Shown in pieces: positions 28,992 through 39,403 of a stretch of DNA of 60,790 bases. Numbering within the stretch: the first letter of the stretch is position 1; each line of letters begins with the position of its first letter. A program made the translations under genes and the position numbers. Below the pieces are notes generated by a model. That model worked only from the letters and a program-made list of their open reading frames with translations. It was not told where the DNA came from and did not search any database. The stretch is from an uncultured Clostridia bacterium (GTDB lineage: Bacteria; Bacillota; Clostridia; TANB77; CAG-508): contig CANQPK010000005.1 of NCBI GenBank assembly GCA_947625685.1, positions 1-60,790 of the forward strand. Reading direction: 5' to 3'.

Positions 28992-30647
28992 TTATTTTTC
29001 CAATAAATATCCTGATAAACTATAATTTTTGATGTTTTTATTTACTTTATCATAAGTTATAGATATACTTGTTAATAAAAGTTTTTTACTATCATCTATT
29101 TGTATTTCATTTATATTCTCAAAATTATCTTTTAATCTATCTCCATATCGTATATATTCATTAACTTCCTCTAAAATATTAGCATATACTATTTCATTAT
29201 TATTTTCAATCCTTAATGCTAAATTACTAAAAACTTTTTCTGCATTTCCTTGCTTATCATCATATTCTGATGAATATACAGTATATAAATTTTTATATTC
29301 AGCTACATCTATATAATCAATTGTAGCGTATGAACTAATATATTGGGTTCCTTCGTCGTCTTCTGATATATCTGTTTTTCTTAGGTCTATTATTTCTTCT
29401 TCTTCATTTTCTGTTAGTAAATCCTCTATTAATTTATTTCCTTCATCTGTTCCTTGTAAATAACGATATGCTCCATAAATTTTTTGTTTCTCATCCTCTG
29501 TATATTCAGTTTTTTGTTTAAATATTTTTAGATTATTATATTGGCTTATTTGTGATACCTTGTACATATTAATATATGGTACAATTGTTGAAATTATTGT
29601 AAGTGCTATAAATACTAATAGTATTTTCCCTATCTTTTCTTTTTTTCTTAATTTTATTATTGTATAAATAATCTCAAAGATTATTAGAATTATACATAAG
29701 TATCTACTTTCTGTAATACCATTAGCTAATATTCTTATACCTATTGAATATATTTGCAAAATAATAAATGGTATAAATAATATTGGAAGTATCTTGTTTA
29801 TTTTATCTATTATTGTATCTTCTTTGAAGTTTTCTACCATTGTCCATATTGGACATCCTAATATAAATAGAGCCGCAAGTATTCTAAATATTTGATTTGA
29901 AGGCATATTCCTTAAAACAATAATTTTTATTATATACATATAAATTATGGCAAATGCTACTATTACTAATGTTCCTAGAACATATTTTATAACTATTTTT
30001 GAAAATTTTGATGTTTTCTCCTCTATATTGTATAAAGAATATAAAAGTGCTGGTATATAATAGATTCCAAGTATTAGTAATTCTATTCTTGCAAGTAATG
30101 TGTAATTACCTCCATCTAATATTAAGTAAATAAATACTGCTGTTACAATTGCACTTCCTATTGTGAGTATTCCATATATAATGCTTGTTTTAAATACATT
30201 CACAAAAATTGATGTTATATATTGTTCAAATGTTTTTTTACTTTCTTTGTAGTTAAAATATATTGATAAAGTAAATACTGATATCATGCTACAAGTAAAT
30301 AACTTTTCAAGCCAATCCAATATATTTCTAGATAATATATTCTCTATAATCTTTGGCTCTGCAAAAATATATGTAAATACCGTAGCTAGAACTACCGATA
30401 TTGCATAACCTAATATTTTCTTTATTTTGTCTTTTGATATAGTCTCTGTCAAGAACGCTCCATTTGCAAATGCTATGCCAAAAAACATAATATTCCTTAA
30501 TATATTTGCTTTTATAATAGTTCCTTCTAAATCTATAACACAAATTAAAGTTAATATTATTATAGTTGCTATTGTTAGTGGAAATTTCTCTATAGATTTT
30601 TTTAATGTCAAATAAAGATTAGATATCTTTTCTTTTAATTTACTCAT
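28992..30647 (-). CDS. DUF4153-like polytopic membrane protein
   Basis: This protein of about 551 residues has roughly ten transmembrane helices in its first 370 residues, beginning after IEKFPLTIATIIILTLI. A soluble C-terminal domain of about 170 residues follows. The layout and N-terminus resemble DUF4153 proteins of unknown function. The ATG at 30647 is preceded by GGAGG at a normal distance; an in-frame ATG at 30662 overlaps that site and is unlikely to be used. Confidence 0.65.
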   Translation of the reverse strand: MSKLKEKISNLYLTLKKSIEKFPLTIATIIILTLICVIDLEGTIIKANILRNIMFFGIAFANGAFLTETISKDKIKKILGYAISVVLATVFTYIFAEPKIIENILSRNILDWLEKLFTCSMISVFTLSIYFNYKESKKTFEQYITSIFVNVFKTSIIYGILTIGSAIVTAVFIYLILDGGNYTLLARIELLILGIYYIPALLYSLYNIEEKTSKFSKIVIKYVLGTLVIVAFAIIYMYIIKIIVLRNMPSNQIFRILAALFILGCPIWTMVENFKEDTIIDKINKILPILFIPFIILQIYSIGIRILANGITESRYLCIILIIFEIIYTIIKLRKKEKIGKILLVFIALTIISTIVPYINMYKVSQISQYNNLKIFKQKTEYTEDEKQKIYGAYRYLQGTDEGNKLIEDLLTENEEEEIIDLRKTDISEDDEGTQYISSYATIDYIDVAEYKNLYTVYSSEYDDKQGNAEKVFSNLALRIENNNEIVYANILEEVNEYIRYGDRLKDNFENINEIQIDDSKKLLLTSISITYDKVNKNIKNYSLSGYLLEK

Positions 30648-30687
30648 CAAATTTTCCTCCATATTTTATCATTTTCATATGTTTAGG

Positions 30688-31242
30688 CTAATTTTTTAAA
30701 TCTTTTTCAATCTGCTTTTTGTATCTTTCTTCCTCAGAAAACACACATCCGCAATATTTTTGCATATATAGTCCAAGCTCTCTTGCTTTTGCTTGTCCTT
30801 CTCTGAATCCTACTCTAAAGTCTCTATATACAAACTCTAATCCATATTTTTTTGCAATTTCTTCCCCTTGTTTTTTTAATTCATCATGTTTTTGATATGG
30901 ACTTACTAAAAGGGTTGTGCTTATTGCATCATATCCATTTTCTTTTGCATATTTTGCTGTTTGCTCTAATCTTACTCTGTAACAATAGTTTGTACATCTA
31001 TTTTCTAAATCACCTACTACATTTTTACAAAATTCTCTTAATCCATAATCTTCTTCAAATATTGCTTCTACATTTATTGATTTTGTATATTCTTTTAGGC
31101 AATCTCTCCTTGCTTTATATTCCATATATGGATGTATATTTGGGTTATACCAATATACAGTTGGCTCTATTTTTTCTCTTCTTAAAGCATCTATACAATA
31201 TACACTGCAAGGTGCACAACATGTATGTAGTAGTAATTTCAT
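30688..31242 (-). CDS. queH: Epoxyqueuosine reductase QueH
   Basis: QueH completes queuosine synthesis by reducing epoxyqueuosine in tRNA. The protein shows LLHTCCAPCS near the N-terminus, RCTNYCYRVRLEQTA in the middle and YMQKYCGCVFSEEERY near the C-terminus, the Cys pairs that hold an Fe-S cluster and nearby metal. About 184 residues is normal for the family. The start is the ATG at 31242 because AAAGGA lies nine bases upstream. It follows a membrane glycosyltransferase-like gene. Confidence 0.92.
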   Translation of the reverse strand: MKLLLHTCCAPCSVYCIDALRREKIEPTVYWYNPNIHPYMEYKARRDCLKEYTKSINVEAIFEEDYGLREFCKNVVGDLENRCTNYCYRVRLEQTAKYAKENGYDAISTTLLVSPYQKHDELKKQGEEIAKKYGLEFVYRDFRVGFREGQAKARELGLYMQKYCGCVFSEEERYKKQIEKDLKN

Positions 31243-31257
31243 ATTCTTCATTCCTTT

Positions 31258-32785
31258 CTATTTTTCATATACATCAAATATTGCTATTTCATCTATTCTA
31301 TCAAAATTTTCTATCGCATAATCTGTAACTTTGTATGGATGTTGCCAATTCTTTGGTAGTCCTTCTTTTCTAATAAGTACTAATAAATTCTCTGTGTTTT
31401 TCAAATCTTCTATAATGCCGTCTTCTCCTCTTTTTCCAAAGTTTCCCAAATTAAACATATCATAATTTTTATAATATTTATCTATTGGAATTGTAATGAT
31501 AGCTGACATTGTATCTAAAATGTATACAGTTTTTCCTTCTTGTTCTTTTTCTAATAAATATTCACCTATATCGCTAATTTCACTATATAAAGATTCATCT
31601 GTTGGAATGCCGTTAAAATGTTTCAAATTTTTATTGTTAGGAAGATTTTTTATATAGCTTGATAGTAATGTAATTGAATACCAAATATATATTATAAATA
31701 TTAATATTGACAATGCTTCCACAAATGTTTTTATGGCAAATATAATTTTATCATATTTTATATGTTTACACAAAATATATATCAAGTTATATGTTAAGTA
31801 TATAATCGAAATTATTGTGCAGATTGCACCCACTCCAAAATGTGATACATCTGCAATTGGATATATTGCAGTTATATCCGCAATACTATATGCAAAAAGT
31901 ATATATAAACTTCTTATGAAACTATCTTTAAATAATTTTCTTTTTGCTAAAATAAATATGCATATTATCAGCATTGTAATTATTACTATTGGTACTATAA
32001 TTGCAAGTATTTTAATTGATATTTGACTTGATTTTAATAAACTTAAATAACTTGATGAATTTGAAAATGTCCCAATTCCAAGTATTGCATAATCTATAAA
32101 TTCCATATAAGTATTTGTGACTATTAAATATACCACAAATACTAAAACTGGCATCAAAACACCTAAAGCTCTTGCAAGAGCAATTTTTAAAAATTGCTTT
32201 ATTTCACTTGCTTTATCTATTTCTAATATTTTATATCCAATGAAAATCACTGATAAGATTATTCCAGAAGTTTGCTTAAATAATATTGCCAAACCGTACA
32301 AGCATTCCTAGAATAAAATCTCTTTTATAACTAATTTCTTTTTTTGCAAATCTAAGTTCTAGATAAACTGTTAATAAAGTTATTAATAGTACTGTCCAAT
32401 TGTAATCAAAAGTAAATATGTCTGAATAAATCACATATATTCCAATTATAGCAATAAGAGATATCCCTTTATTTATCTCGAGCCTTCCTAAAATTTTATA
32501 TATAACAAATAAAATTGTTGCAACTTCAAAGCATTCTAAAAATCTAAATACTATCAATTCTGTTCCAAATATTTTTAAGAATATTCCAGAAATCATTGGA
32601 AGTAAAGGGGTTAATATTATGCTAAAATCTTTATATGGAAGTAATCCTTCGCTAATACATCTTGCAAAATTGAATCCCCATATTTCATCAAGGTTATTCA
32701 GTTCTCTTATAAATATTTTTCCACTAACTAATAGGATTAAACCTAAATAAATTAGAATATTTTTTACTAGAAGTTTATTTTTCAT
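31258..32785 (-). CDS. GT39-like membrane glycosyltransferase, read through one CGG +1 shift
   Basis: This is a polytopic protein with an early LDEIWGFNFARCISEGLLPY acidic loop, the pattern of polyprenyl-phosphate-sugar-dependent transferases (GT39/ArnT-like). The frame breaks after codon 163 at GTA-CGG (32296). Skipping C restores GMLV-GLAILFKQTSG in a transmembrane helix and gives 508 residues. It is adjacent to another large polytopic protein at 32805; the two may modify the same surface polymer. The acceptor is unknown. Confidence 0.7.
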
Positions 32786-32804
32786 TTTTATTACCTTTTC
32801 CTTG

Positions 32805-34508
32805 CTATTTTACTTCATGCATTTTATATATTTTTATAGAATTAGAAAATTCCTTTATGACATCATATTCTATATTTTTGTTATAATGCTCTGCAATATA
32901 TTGTTTTACTATCTCTATCTGATTTTTATATACTGTTACATCTGGTCCAATAGTAGTTCCCGTTATAATATATAAATCATCTTTTTTATATAAATCCTCC
33001 ATGATATTATCCAAATTATATCTTTCTTTAAAGTTGTAGTATGCTTGATCATATATATCCCAATCACCCATATGTCTTAAGTTTGAAAATGTATCATCAT
33101 CTATTTTTTCATAAACAGAAAAGGCAAGTGAAATATTTTGTAAAACATTTGGATAAACATAGGCATTTTCTTTATGTGAGTTTGTATATTCTATTACATC
33201 CTTGATAATTTGATAATCTGCTTTATGATAATTATTTACAAAAATATTTAAAAATTTATTATCAAAAATAATATAAATTAAAATTATAATGATTAATATT
33301 ACTTTCTCTATTTTACTGTTAATATCTTTTCCTATTAAATCATTTTCGTTTTTTGTTAATACATATGCCATCATAACAAATGTCGTTGTATATAGAGAAA
33401 TTAACACTCTATATACTGGCCTCGTGTATATTATATAAAAATTTAATAAGATAAATAATCCAAAAAATAGTATTACAAGTAATCTTTTTTGTTTTGTTAA
33501 TATTGATAACAATAATAACAAGCATAATCCGATAAATAAACTTGCATTTGATTTTAAAGTTATCGAATATACTTTAGAAATTGATGAAATTATCTTATCT
33601 TTAAAATATTCAAAATCTGTATGTATATTTTCTTTTAGTTTAGTTAAATTTTCTGTTGTATAAAAATTCTCGTCCGATAATGAATAAGTATATAATATCT
33701 CATAATCTGTCTTACTCCATCCGCTTCTGTCTAGTATTTCCTTATCTTTTTCGTAATTTAATTCATTAGTGTCAAAAAGGTAAGTTCTTATATTATTAAA
33801 TTCCGTATATTTATCATCTACTGGATTTATTTTGTAAACAATTAAATTGCTTATATATATTGTCATAAATATTATAGCAGTAATTAATAATATTTTTAAT
33901 GCCTTGCAATTTTTATTTTTTATAGAGTAATATATTGAATAAATTATATAGAATGGAATCACAATCATGAAGCTTTCTTTTCTTGTCATTATTCCAATTG
34001 TTAAAAGTATAAATCCAATTATTTTACTTTTCTTAGAATTTTTATCAAGTGAATACATTAAAGCTATAATTCCTGCGAGTATCGCTACTGCTGCAACGCT
34101 CGTATAATTAATAATGCATAGTATCTTTGCATAGAACACTATTATGATAAGCAAGTAAAATATTGTACCAATCTTTTTGTCTTTATTTAAAAGTATAATA
34201 CCTATTGTTGTAAAGGAGATGAATTGTATAAGTAGCATAGTAATTGTATACCAGTTTATACTAATTCCTGTTTTGTACAGCAACATAATAATAAAGCTTA
34301 ATAGTGGATGTATGTATACAGAATATATGCTATATGTTCCGTCTAATTTAGATATGATTTTCATAATTGTAAAATCATCTAATGTTTCATATCTTAGTTC
34401 AAATACTATATTACAAATTATAAAAAATATAGTGTTAATAGCGATTACAAAGCACGGAATAAAATATTTACTATCTACTACTTTCTTTAGTTTATCTTTA
34501 ATCTCCAT
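32805..34508 (-). CDS. Polytopic membrane protein, possibly glycosyltransferase-like
   Basis: This 567-residue protein has a dozen or so hydrophobic segments and an early acidic loop, RYETLDDFTIM, after the first helix. That is reminiscent of GT-C enzymes where the acidic pair is catalytic. The C-terminal part (about residues 420-567) is soluble and extracytoplasmic. I do not recognise a specific family. Its position next to a GT39-like gene suggests a shared role in envelope glycan decoration. Confidence 0.6.
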   Translation of the reverse strand: MEIKDKLKKVVDSKYFIPCFVIAINTIFFIICNIVFELRYETLDDFTIMKIISKLDGTYSIYSVYIHPLLSFIIMLLYKTGISINWYTITMLLIQFISFTTIGIILLNKDKKIGTIFYLLIIIVFYAKILCIINYTSVAAVAILAGIIALMYSLDKNSKKSKIIGFILLTIGIMTRKESFMIVIPFYIIYSIYYSIKNKNCKALKILLITAIIFMTIYISNLIVYKINPVDDKYTEFNNIRTYLFDTNELNYEKDKEILDRSGWSKTDYEILYTYSLSDENFYTTENLTKLKENIHTDFEYFKDKIISSISKVYSITLKSNASLFIGLCLLLLLSILTKQKRLLVILFFGLFILLNFYIIYTRPVYRVLISLYTTTFVMMAYVLTKNENDLIGKDINSKIEKVILIIIILIYIIFDNKFLNIFVNNYHKADYQIIKDVIEYTNSHKENAYVYPNVLQNISLAFSVYEKIDDDTFSNLRHMGDWDIYDQAYYNFKERYNLDNIMEDLYKKDDLYIITGTTIGPDVTVYKNQIEIVKQYIAEHYNKNIEYDVIKEFSNSIKIYKMHEVK

Positions 34509-34521
34509 TTATTTTTCCTTC

Positions 34522-35530
34522 TTATTTCTCATTATATTCATATCCTAAATGTTCGTAAGCACTAGGCAAAACAATTCTTCCTCTTAAAGTACGAGATATG
34601 AATCCTATTTGTATCAAGTATGGTTCATATACATCTTCTATTGTTTCAGTTTCTTCTCCTATTGTTGTTGCTATCGTTTCTACTCCTACTGGTCCGCCTT
34701 GATATTTTTCTATCATTATTTTTAATATTTTCCTATCTATTTCGTCTAGTCCAAGTTCGTCTATCTCTAGCTTATTTAAAGCTGTTTTTGCAATATCTAA
34801 AGTTATATTTCCGGTTTCCTAAAACTAGAGCATAATCTCTTACTCTCTTTAAAATTCTATTTGCTATTCTTGGTGTACCTCTTGACCTTTTTGCAATTTC
34901 AATTGCAGCTATGTCATCAATTGTAATTTCTAATATTTTAGCAGATCTTCTTACTATTGTAGCTAATTCATCTGTATTATATAACTCTAATCTTGATACT
35001 ATTCCAAATCTATCTCTTAAAGGTGTAGAAAGGGAACCTGCTCTTGTAGTTGCTCCAACTAATGTGAATTTTGGTAAATCTAGTCTTATAGCTCTTGCGC
35101 TAGGACCTTTTCCAATTATTATGTCTAATGTATAATCTTCAAGTGCTGGATATAATATCTCTTCAACACTTTTATTTAATCTATGTATTTCATCTATAAA
35201 CAAAATATCAAACTCTCCGAGGTTTGTAAGAATTGCTGCCAAATCTCCTGGTTTTTCTATGGCTGGTCCTGATGTTATTTTTATATTTGAATTCATTTCA
35301 TTTGATATAATGTTAGAAAGTGTAGTTTTTCCAAGCCCTGGTGGTCCATATAAAAGTATATGATCTAGAGGTTCTCCTCTTTTTTTTGCCGCTTCTATAT
35401 ACACCTTCATGTTTTCTTTTACTTTTGTTTGACCAATATATTCTTCAAGAGTTTTAGGTCTTAAAGATTTTTCCATTTTTTCTTCTTCTATGCTTTCAAG
35501 TTCTGGTCTAATTACACTGTTTTCTTCCAA
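34522..35530 (-). CDS. ruvB: Holliday junction DNA helicase RuvB, read through one CGG +1 shift
   Basis: RuvB is the hexameric AAA+ motor of Holliday-junction branch migration. The N-terminal part carries [11 protein letters not shown], Walker [14 protein letters not shown], Walker [10 protein letters not shown] and [18 protein letters not shown]. After codon 239 the frame meets AAC-CGG (34813). Skipping the C gives [16 protein letters not shown] and the C-terminal winged helix ([25 protein letters not shown]), for 335 residues, the normal length. The unshifted product would lack the DNA-binding domain. ruvA is not next to it here. Confidence 0.93.
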
Positions 35531-35625
35531 TCTTCATCACCACTTATCTGTAATTATATATATTATTATCTGTTTTTGCAATACTTTTTGAATGTTGTCT
35601 AAAGTGCAAAAACACACAAGAAATT

Positions 35626-36363
35626 TTATCCTCTATTTCGTAAAACCTCATACATAATTATCCCTGCTGAAACAGACGCATTTAGAGAATTTATTTTTCC
35701 TTTCATATTTATTTTTACAATAAAGTCACAATTTTCTTTAGTTAGCCTGCTCATTCCTTTTCCTTCATTTCCAATTACTATTGCAATAGGCATTTTATAA
35801 TCTTGCTCATTATATAATTTATCTGTATCCATGTCTGTTCCACATATCCATACATCATGTTCCTTTAGATAATTAATCGTATTTTGTATGTTATTTACTC
35901 TTGCGATTTTCATGTATTCTACTGCTCCTGCTGATGTTTTGTATACTGTTGCATTTACAGCTGCTGCCCTTCTTTTTGGAATTATTATTCCGTGCACTCC
36001 CGCTGCTTCTGCAGTTCTTATAATTGAGCCAAGATTATGCACATCTTCTATTCCGTCTAATATTAATATAAATGGATTTTCATTTTTCTTCTTTGCTTCT
36101 TCTAATATATCTTCTACTTCTACATATTCAAAAGGTGGAGTTATTGCAATCACACCTTGATGATTATGAGATGTAGACATTTCATCTAACTTTTTCTTTT
36201 GCACTTCTACAACTACTATTCCTTTTGATTTTGCTCTTGCTATAATTTTCATTATAGATCCATGCTTTTCACCTGCTTGTACAAATATTTTATTTATATC
36301 TTTATCACTTTCTATTAACTCCATTACAGCATTTCTGCCTTCTACAAGATTTTCATCTTCCAT
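35626..36363 (-). CDS. rlmB: 23S rRNA (guanosine-2'-O)-methyltransferase RlmB (TrmH family)
   Basis: This 245-residue SPOUT methyltransferase has an N-terminal RNA-binding domain (GRNAVMELI). The three SPOUT motifs follow: DGIEDVHNLGSIIRTAEAAG, IVIGNEGKGMSRL and INSLNASVSAGIIMYE. RlmB methylates G2251 of 23S rRNA in E. coli; Firmicute homologs are usually annotated the same way. It lies between ruvB and spoVS. Confidence 0.9.
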   Translation of the reverse strand: MEDENLVEGRNAVMELIESDKDINKIFVQAGEKHGSIMKIIARAKSKGIVVVEVQKKKLDEMSTSHNHQGVIAITPPFEYVEVEDILEEAKKKNENPFILILDGIEDVHNLGSIIRTAEAAGVHGIIIPKRRAAAVNATVYKTSAGAVEYMKIARVNNIQNTINYLKEHDVWICGTDMDTDKLYNEQDYKMPIAIVIGNEGKGMSRLTKENCDFIVKINMKGKINSLNASVSAGIIMYEVLRNRG

Positions 36364-36433
36364 TTATAAATTCCTCCTATTTTACCTTTTAAATTATACC
36401 ATACATATTTTTTTCTAACAAGAGGAAAATAGA

Positions 36434-36471
36434 ACAAAAAATGCAGGTAAAGATACTATTCTTACCTGCTC
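36434..36471 (-). terminator. Terminator after spoVS
   Basis: On the minus strand AGCAGGTAAGAATAG... pairs with CTTTACCTGC and is followed by ATTTTTTG. It sits 25 nt past the spoVS stop codon. Confidence 0.85.
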
Positions 36472-36495
36472 TTAAACTTATATAATTAAATTATA

Positions 36496-36759
36496 TTAAT
36501 TTCTTGACTCTACAAGAATCTTGATTCCAGTTCTATCCTCACCTTCTACTTCGACTTCTGCAAAAGCTGGTACGCATACTAGATCAACTCCAGATGGTGC
36601 GACAAACCCCCTTGCTATTGCAACCGCCTTAATTGCCTGGTTTAATGCTCCTGCTCCGATTGCTTGCATCTCTGCTTTGTTACTTTCCTTTACCAAACCA
36701 GCAATTGCTCCTGCTACTGAATTTGGATTTGATTTTGATGAAATTTTTAAAACTTCCAT
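36496..36759 (-). CDS. spoVS: Stage V sporulation protein S
   Basis: This 87-residue Alba-like protein needed for late sporulation is highly conserved (MEVLKISSKSNPNSVAGAIA...GAGALNQAIKAVAIARGF...VCVPAFAEVE). GAGGAGGC precedes the ATG at 36759. An in-frame ATG 12 codons upstream overlaps the ribosome site and is rejected. It has its own terminator, so it is monocistronic. Confidence 0.95.
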   Translation of the reverse strand: MEVLKISSKSNPNSVAGAIAGLVKESNKAEMQAIGAGALNQAIKAVAIARGFVAPSGVDLVCVPAFAEVEVEGEDRTGIKILVESRN

Positions 36760-36896
36760 TGTTTGTGCCTCCTCTAATTTATTTTTTTGTTTCATTTGAA
36801 CAATATTATTTATATTATATTTAAAATATATTGTCTAGTATTTTTGGCAAAAAACAGGAAGTTTCGGTCGCAAAAATCAAGGTTTTTCGACATTTT

Positions 36897-37668
36897 CTAC
36901 ATACTAATTCTTTTAATCTTTATTGTTTTATTTGTTTCGTCATTTATTTCAAATACACATCCGGTTTAACATTGTTTCTCCTTGTGCAATTTTATATTTT
37001 TCTGGTAAAGTAGTTATAAATCTTTTTAAAGATGCACTTATATCCATTCCTATAACTGATTTTTTAGGTCCTGTCATTCCTATATCTGTTATATATGCTG
37101 TTCCATTATCTAATATCTTTTCATCTGCTGTTTGTACATGTGTATGAGTTCCAAAAACTGCCGTTACTCGTCCATCTAAATGATATCCCATAGCTACTTT
37201 TTCTGCGGTTGCTTCTGCATGAAAATCTACTACTACTATATCTACTTTTCCTTCTATTTCTTGTAATATTTTATTTGCTGTTATAAATGGATTTTCTGAA
37301 AGTACATTTACTTCGGTTCTTCCGATAAGATTTATTACAGCTATTTTTTTGCCCCTGCATTCATAAATTCCATATCCTCTTCCAACGACCCCTTCTGGAT
37401 AATTTGCAGGTCTTATTAATTTTGGATTATCTATAAATGTAAATATCTCTTTTTTACCCCAAGTGTGATTACCCATGGTAACAACATTTGCTCCGCATTT
37501 AAGTATTCTGTCAAATGCCTTTTTAGTAATTCCCATTCCTTCTGCAACATTTTCTCCATTTACTATTATAAAATCTATTTCATATTCTTTTTTTATTTTT
37601 TCTATTTCTTCTTCTAGTTTATTTAGACCAATCTCTCCAACTAAATCACCTATTGCAAGTATATTCAT
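36897..37668 (-). CDS. ymdB: YmdB-family metallophosphoesterase, C-terminus restored by CGG +1 shift
   Basis: YmdB (TIGR00282 family) is a cyclic-nucleotide phosphodiesterase affecting biofilm and sporulation decisions. Metal ligands are visible in ILAIGDLVG, VNGENVAEG, TMGNHTWG, DFHAEATAEK and GTHTHVQTAD. Read conventionally it ends as LNRMCI at 36949, cut short. An in-frame AAC-CGG (36963) lies near that end. Skipping C yields LN-GCVFEINDETNKTIKIKR and a stop at 36897, which restores the family's C-terminal strand and gives 256 residues. This site was predicted from the rule, not from an obvious break. Confidence 0.88.
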
Positions 37669-37753
37669 TTGCCTAAATCATCCCTTTCCAGATTAAAACT
37701 TTTACTCTAATATAATACTATAAATTAAGACTTAAAGCAAGAGCACCAGAGTA

Positions 37754-37792
37754 AAAAAATGGTAAGTCGTTTAAGACTTACCATTTTTATGA
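37754..37792 (-). terminator. Terminator after the sigma/anti-sigma operon
   Basis: On the minus strand AAAAATGGTAAGTC / GACTTACCATTTTT forms a stem of about 14 bp with a short loop and T-run, just beyond the stop at 37800. Confidence 0.88.
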
Positions 37793-37799
37793 TGAAATG

Positions 37800-38744
37800 T
37801 TAATATCTAGATAATATTTCTTCTTTTATCCTCTGTCCATAGTCATTTTTCCATTCTTTATCCTCAAATTTGCTTTCATCTAATTCCACATCACTATCTT
37901 TAACTTCTCCCTCTTTATAAGTATACTTAAAGTCAGTACGAATATTAAAATCTTTCGTTATACTTTTTATTGGAATCATAGTTTGTTTATCTATCCATAA
38001 TTCATCATATTGGTATTCATCTATAGCTTTTCTTAACACATAAAGCTCATTATCTTCATAAACTTCAAGTGATGCACACTCTGTAATTCCTAAATCATAA
38101 AAACCACTTAAAGAACTAGGCATTTCTCTTGATAAGTTTCTATATCCTGTACCAATGACTGCTTCTGTGCTATGTTCGTTATATTGTACAAAATAATAAT
38201 CGTTTTCTGATATATCTACACCATAGTTTATATAGGAAATTGTACCATCTCCATTGTAATTTTCTTCTTTAAATTTCCCATCTTTATAATATGAAATGGA
38301 TTTATATTCAGGGCAATTCGTCCTCTGCCATGATTCTATATATATGTAATTCTTTGAATTTTTTATTTCTTTAATTTTATTGTACGCTTGTTCTATAATA
38401 CTATAGTTGTATTCTCCAATTTTATAGTCTTTTCTATATTCTATATATTTTGCAAATGCGAATGCCCATATTGCAAGTATTATTACCATAAGTGTTCCTG
38501 CAATAATCTTTAACAATGTTATTTTTTTATTATATTTCTTTAAATAGTCTATCTCGTAGTCCTCCTGCTTTGTCATTCTTGTTTTCTCTGCATTTTTTTC
38601 TTTTTTTAATTCTTCTAATATTTTTTTACAATTATTGCAACTATTTATATGAGTCTCAACAAATTCTTTTGTGGCTTTACTTATGACATTTTCTACATAA
38701 TTTGGAATAAGATCTTTAACAATTTCACATTCATTTTTAATCAT
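37800..38744 (-). CDS. Anti-sigma factor with zinc-finger (ZAS/HC2-like) domain
   Basis: This 314-residue single-pass membrane protein has an N-terminal anti-sigma zinc finger, visible as CEIV...HINSCNNCKKILEEL (HxxxCxxC). A basic linker, one membrane helix (about residues 73-95) and an extracellular domain of about 215 residues follow. It overlaps the sigma-factor gene by 8 bp, so it is expected to bind and inhibit that sigma factor and release it on an envelope signal. The sensor domain is not one I recognise. Confidence 0.82.
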   Translation of the reverse strand: MIKNECEIVKDLIPNYVENVISKATKEFVETHINSCNNCKKILEELKKEKNAEKTRMTKQEDYEIDYLKKYNKKITLLKIIAGTLMVIILAIWAFAFAKYIEYRKDYKIGEYNYSIIEQAYNKIKEIKNSKNYIYIESWQRTNCPEYKSISYYKDGKFKEENYNGDGTISYINYGVDISENDYYFVQYNEHSTEAVIGTGYRNLSREMPSSLSGFYDLGITECASLEVYEDNELYVLRKAIDEYQYDELWIDKQTMIPIKSITKDFNIRTDFKYTYKEGEVKDSDVELDESKFEDKEWKNDYGQRIKEEILSRY

Positions 38745-39225
38745 CTTTAAATTCCTCCTTTAACTTTATTTTTCCTCTATAAAAAGTTAATCTAGACCAT
38801 TCTTCACTTTTATCTAAAATTTCTCCAATCTCTTTAAAAGAAAGCTCTCCTTTTATTCTTAGATAAAAAACTTCTCTAGTTTTTTCATCTAATTTATGTA
38901 TTTCTCTGTATAAATTTATAAGTTCTTGCCTATCATCTATGTCATCATTTGAAGACTCTTCTAATAATAAAATATCAATATAATTTTCGTCATCATAAGA
39001 TATTTCTTTTCTTTTATTTTCTTTTTTTAGATAATCTCTCCAAACATTTTTTGCAATTTGACATAGCCAAGTACTAATTTTACTTTCTCCTTTAAATTTG
39101 TTTATTCCTTTTATAGCTTTATAAAATGTCTCTTGCATTAATTCTTCAGCAATTTCTTTTTTTCCACATAGACTTTTTAGATAATTGTATACAAGCTTAG
39201 AATACTCTTTATAAAGTTCTTCCAC
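38737..39225 (-). CDS. ECF-type RNA polymerase sigma factor
   Basis: This 162-residue sigma-70 family protein has only regions 2 and 4. Region 2 shows YNYLKSLCGKKEIAEELMQETFYKAI and TWLCQIAKNVWRDYLKK. Region 4 shows REVFYLRIKGELSFKEIGEIL with its helix-turn-helix. It is cotranscribed with the downstream anti-sigma gene, which overlaps it. Autoregulation is usual for such pairs; its promoter lies in 39226-39290 but I cannot pick the elements with confidence. Confidence 0.92.
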   Translation of the reverse strand: MEELYKEYSKLVYNYLKSLCGKKEIAEELMQETFYKAIKGINKFKGESKISTWLCQIAKNVWRDYLKKENKRKEISYDDENYIDILLLEESSNDDIDDRQELINLYREIHKLDEKTREVFYLRIKGELSFKEIGEILDKSEEWSRLTFYRGKIKLKEEFKDD

Positions 39226-39361
39226 TTTCTTACTCCCTTCTATTAATTAAGACACAAAGATTTTTTGTTTCGTTACATATTTTGTTTTTTTCTTTTATGA
39301 AGATTTTCTTAATATTTAATTATAAAGTTTTTGCTTTGCAATAATCTTAACTTTATATACA

Positions 39362-39399
39362 AAAAGCAACTAACAGCTTTTACACTTGTTAGTTGCTTT
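39362..39399 (-). terminator. Terminator after rny
   Basis: On the minus strand AAAGCAACTAACA / TGTTAGTTGCTTT forms a 13-bp stem with an 11-nt loop and is followed by T-rich sequence. Confidence 0.88.
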
Positions 39400-39403
39400 A
39401 ATT

